In this document: positions 58,351-64,000 of the stretch, piece by piece | Numbering within the stretch: position 1 is the first letter of the stretch | Layout: every line of letters starts with the position of its first letter | From: Diphasiastrum complanatum | Taxonomy: Eukaryota; Streptophyta; Lycopodiopsida; Lycopodiales; Lycopodiaceae | Reading direction: 5' to 3' | DNA length: 64,000 nucleotides | Assembly (NCBI GenBank): GCA_029204225.1 | Contig: CM055111.1 | Location: 2,765,029-2,829,028 of the forward strand | Program-made: the position numbers and the translations under genes | The notes under the pieces: model-generated | The model's input: the letters and a program-made list of their open reading frames with translations, nothing else | Told to the model about the DNA's origin: nothing | Database searches by the model: none

Positions 58351-59857
58351 AGATGCAATGCAAGTAGAGTATGATGCATTAGAAGAGAATCATACTTGTA
58401 ATCTTGTAAATCTTCCAAGAGGAAAGAAACCACTTGCATGTAAGTGGATTTATAGAATCAAGTACAATCAAGATGGATCTATAAGTAAGTACAAAGCTAG
58501 GCTTGTTGCTAAGGTATTTCTTCAAATAAAAGGATTGGATTATGAAGAAACATTTGCACCTGTAGCTAAGCTTGTAACTATTAGATTAATCATTTGCATT
58601 GCTACTTTGTTCAAATGGGATCTCTACCAAATGGATGTGACAAATGCCTTCTTGAATGGCTTCTTAGAAGAGGGAATCTACATGATGCAACCCGAGGGCT
58701 TCATCAAGGTTGGTGAGGAGCAAAAGGTGTGCTACTTAAGGAAGAGCCTATATGGCTTGAAGCAAGCACCTAGAGCTTGGTACTCTAGGTTGCATGATTT
58801 TCTCTATTCCCTTGGCTTTGTACTAAGTGCTTATGAACCTTCTTTATATTTCAAATGTAATGAAGGAAAGATCATCATTTTGGTTCTTTATGTTGATGAC
58901 ATCATTATGACAGGAAATGATGATGATGGCATAGGCAAAGTAAAAGTTGACTTATCTAGTGAGTTCAAGATGGTAGATCTAGGCTTCCTAAAGTTTATAC
59001 TTGGGATAGAAGTGTCTAGAAGTAGCAATTGTACTTTCATAAGTCAATCTAAGCATGCTACTTCCATTCTTGAAAGATTTGGTATGAAAGATTGTAAGGG
59101 GATCGACACCCCTATGGAGCATGTTGTGAAAGCAACTAATGAAGGTGATGAAGCATCCTTTGAGGACATCACCCTCTTTAGGAAGCTTATAGGCTCTCTA
59201 ATCTATTTAACCATCACTAGACCTGACTTAAGTTTTTGTGTAAGCAAGTTGAGTCAAAGTATGCAAGCTCCTTTAGTTCATCATTGGAAAAGTGCCAAGA
59301 GAGTACTTAGATATGTTTCTAGTACTAGATTTTTTGGCATGCTTTATGAAGGATCTAACTTGCACTTGAGAGCCTACTCGGATTCAGATTTTGCAGGTGA
59401 CAAGATGGATAGGAAGTCCATTAGTGCATTTGCAACATTTCTTTGTGGAGGAGTGATATCTTGGCTTTCCAAAAAGCAAGATACAATCTCACTATCTTCT
59501 TGTGAAGCCGAGTACAAGGCATTGACTTCAACAACCAAAGAGCTCCTATGGCTAAGAAGACTCTTGATGGAACTACATTTGATAGAGGTCGAGGAGATCC
59601 CTTACATATTTTGTGACAATCAAGCTTCTCAACAAATTGCTTCAAATGCTATCTTCCATGCTAGAACAAAGCATATTGAGATAGCTCACCACTTTGTGAG
59701 GGAGAAGGTACAATCCAAGGAAGTGCAACTACATCATGTACCATCATCCGAATGCATAGCTGATATCTTAACCAAACCATTTTCCAAAGGTCCATTTTTT
59801 AAGTTAACATATGCTCTTGGAATTGTAGATAGATGTACACTAGATTTGCCAAGTTAG
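58351..59857 (+). pseudogene. Copia A reverse transcriptase and RNase H (open, cut from its gag-pol)
   Basis: A 499-codon open frame continues copia A pol after the copia B insertion. RT: LACKWIYRIKYNQDGSISKY, DYEETFAPVAKLVTIRLI, QMDVTNAFLNG, SLYGLKQAPRAW and catalytic YVDD in VLYVDDIIMTG. RNase H: YSDSDFAGDK, LSSCEAEYKAL (Thr changed to Cys), CDNQASQQIA. C-terminus HVPSSECIADILTKP. No stop, but no start of its own and gag-pol upstream is broken, so expression is unlikely. Nearly all conserved residues are kept, which makes A only moderately old. Confidence 0.92.
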
Positions 59858-59870
59858 AAGTGAGGAGGAG
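59857..59870 (+). other. Polypurine tract of copia A
   Basis: GAAGTGAGGAGGAG directly before the LTR start TGTTGAAAATTG. Confidence 0.85.
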
Positions 59871-60735
59871 TGTTGAAAATTGTCACTTCTCACTTGACAT
59901 TGGTTCATGTAAATATTGATCAAACATTAGAATATGTTGATGGTCTAATTTCACATGTGTGGAGCCTGTTCCCACGTGTGAAAGGATGTACTTTTCATGT
60001 TTGTATATATCCAAATTGAATTTGTATCATTCTAGTTAGTGTGAACATGAAATGACTAGTTTTTTAGTCAAGTTGACTAGTCACCTACAAATTAGCTTTT
60101 CCTTGCATGTGCATGAGTAAATGCTCCCACATGGCAAGTGGATGTTCACACATGTGTATAGAGTACTAGAAGATAAGAGTTGACAATTTTCCTTAGATCC
60201 TATTTTGTAGGAAATATTCCTATATTCTAGGAGACTAGCTTTTTGGATTTTAGTCATACTCTAGAAGGTCAACTATTGGATAAGAATCAAGGATGGATCA
60301 AATGGATAGATCTGAGTGATGTTGCACTCTTCACACGTGTGAAGGCCTGTTGGACTGTACCAGACTCATAGATGTACTTGATCCATAAAAGGATCATCAT
60401 TTTGCTAAGAAGATTGATGAGACTTTTGCACTCTACACTTTTGTGAGGTTTTTAGTCATTTGTCTTGTGATTTTTATGTATGATTGCTCTCTAGTATCAT
60501 TGTACTTGTTGTTTCAGGTGCAAGCCGTACAATGGACAATACTCCACACGTGTGAGGTTGCTCTCACTAAAAAATGATGTGTTGGTCCATTGCTCTTGCT
60601 TAAATCCAAGTGTAGTGAATCTAGATCAAGATCTAATGTGTAGAACTTGATAGATCCATTGATTAAGCAACCAATAACTCTCTATGATTGTAAAGTACAA
60701 TCATTATTGTCCTAAAAACTGTAAAATTTATCATT
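59871..60735 (+). repeat. 3' LTR of copia A (outer end uncertain)
   Basis: Begins TGTTGAAAATTGTC, related in its first bases to the copia B LTR (TGTTAAAAATTC). TTTGTATATATCC near 60,000 is a likely TATA box. The end is unclear: AAAATTTATCA at about 60,733 is followed by an inserted gag fragment, then the same ~125 bp repeats and ends TTTATCACA near 61,129. Confidence 0.7.
60603..60733. repeat. 125-bp direct repeat, copy 1 (in LTR end)
   Basis: From CAAGTGTAGTGAATCTAG to GTAAAATTTATCA; repeated at 61,001-61,128 with four or five differences. Confidence 0.9.
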
Positions 60736-60976
60736 GGCCGATGGGTAACTGACCTGGCATCGATTGCTGGATAGACTTAAGAGTGTTTTGAAACTCTTTT
60801 GTGAGTTTCTCCATCTGTTGTTGGTGTTGCTGGTTAAGCAACTCCATCTGCATTTTCCACAACTGTTCTTGTGTTTCCTCATTTGGTCAAGCTTCTTGGA
60901 TAGCACGATGTGCTCTCCGTTCACGTGGCTCATCGACATCTGATCCCTCATCTTCTTCCCGAATGGCATCAGACAT
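60731..60976 (-). pseudogene. Gag N-terminus fragment between the 125-bp repeats
   Basis: Minus-strand frame from Met at 60,976 (MSDAIREEDEGSDVDEPRE) with one in-frame TGA. It continues as a Gln-rich coiled segment (WKMQMELLNQQHQQQMEKL) to a TGA that straddles the junction with repeat copy 1. The composition suits a gypsy-type gag start. No other part of that element is present. Confidence 0.5.
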
Positions 60977-61000
60977 GGCTTGCTTCAATGATGTGTATTC

Positions 61001-61128
61001 AAGTGTAGTGAATATAGATCAAGATCTAATGTGTAGAACTTGATAGATTCATTGATTAAGCAACCAATTACTCTCTATGATTGTAAAGTACAATCATTAT
61101 TGTCCTAAAAAACTGTAAAATTTATCAC
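61001..61128. repeat. 125-bp direct repeat, copy 2
   Basis: Partner of 60,603-60,733. Confidence 0.9.
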
Positions 61129-61129
61129 A

Positions 61130-61692
61130 ATATACACAGATAGAAAAGCATGTTGCTGCTATATTACACTGAAGCACGAATAGCAATTACAACCAACAAT
61201 GACTACATAACTGGGAGGCTCAAATAATATGTCTCATGGAAGGAGCGACTCAAGTAATCTATGCTGGGATGATCTACTTATAGATTGCATCCATGTATTA
61301 ACTACATTAAATGTTTGTCACCTAATTAGGTAAGTCGTTATACTTGGAAGTATTTGGCTTTTGTGACAACTATACATAGTATATACGGTTAACAAATCAT
61401 GAACGTTGACGTGGACGAGGATGTCGCAAATTCTCTCACTTCGTATTTTACGTGGCATTACAAGTGGAAATGGATAATGTGCCATCTATGCCAAATTTGA
61501 CCCTATCAACATCCTACACCTAAATGCTTGACTATGAAATTCTATGAGACCCCTATATCAAACATTTTGATTTACTTTACAACTGTCCACACGTGGGAAC
61601 ATCCTCCACACATGTGAGATTCACTTACAAACTTCTATCATAGAAAATACCAAGCTAGTTTTGCCAATTTCTCACAAGAGCAACCCAATGGG
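61130..61692. other. Spacer, nothing recognised
   Basis: No gene or element end identified. Confidence 0.4.
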
Positions 61693-61880
61693 ATATGTCC
61701 ATGCTGCCCGACGCAAATTTCACAATTTGGTGTAATATATTTTTATTTTTCAGTTTATTTGAGCTACGTTGCGTAGATTTGAAATTTGTGCATTTTGATT
61801 GGGTCGGGTGGTGGTAGAAACTAGAGAAAAATAAATAAAAGTATCTTTACAAATGGTCTTTTTTTATTTTGAAATTCCTC
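61693..61880. mobile_element. Diverged end of an M1/M2-type MITE
   Basis: GATTTGAAATTTGTGCATTT, TATCTTTACAAATGGTC and GAAATTCCTC follow the order seen at 32,120-32,234 of MITE M2, but with many changes. Only one end is recognisable. Confidence 0.5.
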
Positions 61881-62050
61881 AATGCATCCTTTTATTTAGT
61901 ATCAATAATTGATGTTTTGATATTGATTGGCTTGCAAATTTTGTCTGGTGATTACACAAGCTACCATGTGTACAAATTCAGGCAGGAGTTAATCTTTAGC
62001 ATCCTTGGTAGTACCATATGTTGTACATCCACAGGGGCACTACAGCACTA

Positions 62051-62115
62051 ATGATGTACGTATAGAGAGCAAAGATATTTTCTAAGTAATATCTAGCTCT
62101 CTATACGTACATCAT
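62051..62115. repeat. 65-nt hairpin with 20-bp perfect stem
   Basis: ATGATGTACGTATAGAGAGC at 62,051-62,070 is exactly complementary to 62,096-62,115. Inside it a second 7-bp stem (AGATATT / AATATCT) closes an 8-nt loop. It lies at the left edge of the fold-back element and shares the GCTCTCTATACGTACATCA word with the central loop of that element (62,456-62,474). Confidence 0.85.
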
Positions 62116-62203
62116 ATGAGTTCTAAGTAACATATTGAAAACATGTCATCGCTAGATATTTTGATCACATGTTTATTTTAGTTTACCTTTTTTTTTGGGT
62201 TGA
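62089..62203. repeat. 115-bp direct repeat of the fold-back element
   Basis: TATCTAGCTCTCTATACG through TTTTTGGGTTGA is repeated at 62,449-62,563. Its right half is also present inverted at 62,404-62,455. Confidence 0.85.
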
Positions 62204-62766
62204 TGATGAGGAGTCGTCAAACTTGAGTTGGCTCATGCTTGATGAAATGGAAATCACATAAATGGATATTAGATCAAAGTGATGATGTATATAGAAACTT
62301 TATGAAGATAGGAATAAAAAAAAGGTCATTTGAAAGATTGGAAGCACCCTTGTCGTGGATGCTAGAAAGAATAAAAAAAAAAGGCATTGGAACTCAAAAG
62401 GATTCAACCCAAAAAAAAAGGTAAACTAAAATAAACATGTGATCAAAATATCTAGCTCTCTATACGTACATCATATGAGTTCTAAGTAACATGTTGAAAA
62501 CATGTCATCGCTAGATATTTTGATCACATGTTTATTTTAGTTTACCTTTTTTTTTTGGGTTGAATCCTTTTGAGTTCCAATGCCTTTTTTTTTATTCTTT
62601 CCAGCATCCACGACAAGGGTGCTTCCAATCTTTCAAATGACCTTTTTTTTATTCCTATCTTCATAAAGTTTCTATATACATCATCACTTTGATCTAATAT
62701 CCATTTATGTGATTTCCATTTCATCAAGCGTGAGCCCACTCAAGTTTGACGACTCCTCATCATCAA
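62200..62766. mobile_element. Fold-back element: 257-bp inverted arms, 53-nt loop
   Basis: Arm 62,200-62,456 is the near-perfect reverse complement of 62,510-62,766; I see only a few mismatches and small A-run length changes. The loop is 62,457-62,509. Because the arms match, the same 61-65 codon frame (KWKSHKWILDQSDDVYRNF) appears on both strands; it is unlikely to be a real protein. A transcript would fold into a long duplex suited to siRNA production. No transposase or TSD is seen, so origin is open: fold-back MITE or inverted duplication. Confidence 0.85.
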
Positions 62767-63270
62767 TCTATATCAAATGTAATTCAACCATTAAAAAACT
62801 CATATCTAGTGACATGTAACCCATCTGATCACCAAGAGATAATATCCATACAATCATTTACACGTACAACAAATGTGATTCACATAATTGAGATTTGAAC
62901 TATCAAGATTGAATAATGACATAGTAAGAAAGAGGTGACTTAAAGAGTTGTCTGATTGAAGAGGGGCGATTTTTGTGTCCAAAAAAGTTGAAATAGCTGA
63001 GCTTGGTATGTGTTATTTTTTTCACAAGTAGTTTGCTATACCTAATTATGATTGGTCCATATTTTATGATTCGTTGTTCTACACGTTGTTTCTTCATTCT
63101 ACCATTTATGCTACAAGGTTTTTTTACTTTTTTCCATTGTTATGAGAATTTCAGGGGCAAAGCACCTCCTTTTGGGATTCTAGTTTGATATGTTTGTTAG
63201 ACTTGTGAGCTAAATGACAAAAAGCATAAGTGAACATCATCCAAAGTGTTAGGCATACCAATATTATTCT
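62767..63270. other. Spacer, nothing recognised
   Basis: AT-rich; no gene or element end. Confidence 0.4.
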
Positions 63271-64000
63271 CTTCTTAGAGACAAGCTAGTCGATTTTTTG
63301 AGCTTTCTTGAAACAATTTCTATTTAAAAACACTTTACAATGTTGCCTTGGTCATGAAAGCTATTATAATCAACATGTATGGTCCTAGTCGACTTTTAAA
63401 ATTCAATGCTTTTGATCGGACAATTCTACTATGAAATTGTAGACACATATTTTCTAGGCTTATTTTTTTGTCTTAATCATTACTAATTTTTGCTAGTCAA
63501 GTAAATTTTTGATTGTCTCTTTGGTGAAAAAATGAGAGTTTACACTGTCACTCTTATTAGGGAGCTTTGAGCCCTCCACTTTTTTGGCAAAGTTTGGGTG
63601 GATGGACTTAATCATAACCAAGCTTGGTGGGTCATTGAAGTTTTTTGAGCGCTACAACTTTGTACTTTAACTTTAGAGCCTAGAGTAGAACTTGTAAAAG
63701 ACGCTATAACAAATGTGTAACAATTGATACATATCAAATAAAACTTAGGCTAGCACAACCAAAGTTAATATATGGACCTCTAAAAAAGTGAGATCCCTAC
63801 CTACCTACATGCTATCCAAAGTGAACATGAATTATTTACGTATGGATGAGCAAAGGCAAAAGTGTGGACAGAGGTCTGAGTGAAACGAAGAGTGGGCTGA
63901 ACCGGAAGCCCATGAGCATGTTATCCCCACACTAGCACTGGATAGCAGATTAACCATCTATGACAGACAGCCTCCATTTTGAACTTAGTTTGTACAAAAA
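63271..64000. repeat. Long direct repeat, copy 2 (partner at 85)
   Basis: 63,271-63,866 matches 85-776 (minus its extra 96-bp unit). It continues into GTGGACAGAGGTCTGAG and GAACCGGAAG (as at 800-840), then jumps to TAGCACTGGATAGCAG, the sequence found at 1,829-1,901. About 980 bp present in copy 1 is therefore missing here. The window ends within the repeat. Confidence 0.85.

Noticed and set aside
62239-62739. Two near-identical 61- and 65-codon frames on opposite strands
   Set aside because: They exist because the arms are inverted copies; a conserved protein is not needed to explain them.

Overview
This window looks like nuclear DNA of a land plant, probably one with a large, repeat-rich genome. 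The evidence is GT-AG spliced exons of a plant receptor-like kinase of the RLK/Pelle type, pieces of a clan-85 cytochrome P450 and of a plant ISWI chromatin remodeler, short TTTAGGG-type telomere-like DNA, and plant Ty1/copia and Ty3/gypsy retrotransposons primed by initiator-Met tRNA. I cannot name the species. Most of the sequence is transposon-derived or degenerate repeat, and no cellular gene is complete.

Layout. 1-2,000 is a cluster of repeats whose main unit returns at 63,271-64,000, so both window edges lie in one repeat family. 2,000-7,100 is AT-rich and unassigned. 7,198-11,293 (minus) holds five spliced exons of a kinase domain with a clean frame; its 5' part is missing, and a copia gag start lies just upstream. 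12,153-13,700 and 28,724-30,700 (minus) are two copies of a gag-only LTR element. 13,700-15,010 and 17,430-20,880 are degenerate satellite-like fields, separated by a duplicated (GA)n-bearing segment. An 88-bp tRNA-like retroposon with a perfect 14-bp target-site duplication sits at 20,877. 22,139-22,642 (minus) holds two P450 exon pieces. 23,100-26,640 is low-complexity DNA built on GGATGCAAATG and TCGAAAAA words. 30,779-32,234 holds two 368-bp MITEs in opposite orientation flanking a broken acidic reading frame. 33,247-33,707 is a shuffled, intronless ISWI pseudogene.

34,320-46,520 is an old copia element (minus) split by a younger gypsy chromovirus (36,645-43,963, TSD GTCCT). 47,390-48,305 holds copia scraps in opposite orientations. 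49,720-59,870 is a second copia (plus) split by an almost pristine copia (52,189-58,345, minus). That insert has LTRs differing by three substitutions and one indel, a 1,322-codon uninterrupted gag-pol, PBS, PPT and TSD TGGAG, and is the best candidate here for recent or current activity. 62,051-62,766 is a fold-back element with 257-bp arms that could make a long hairpin RNA.

The parts do not form a pathway. The window is a record of layered insertions into a few relic genes. The most unusual pieces are the fold-back element, the ISWI chimera, the tRNA-like retroposon, the MITE-flanked acidic frame and the TCGAAAAA tract. I saw no CRISPR array, rRNA gene or obviously new multi-gene system. 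All homology calls are by eye from recognised motifs; identities and counts are visual estimates.
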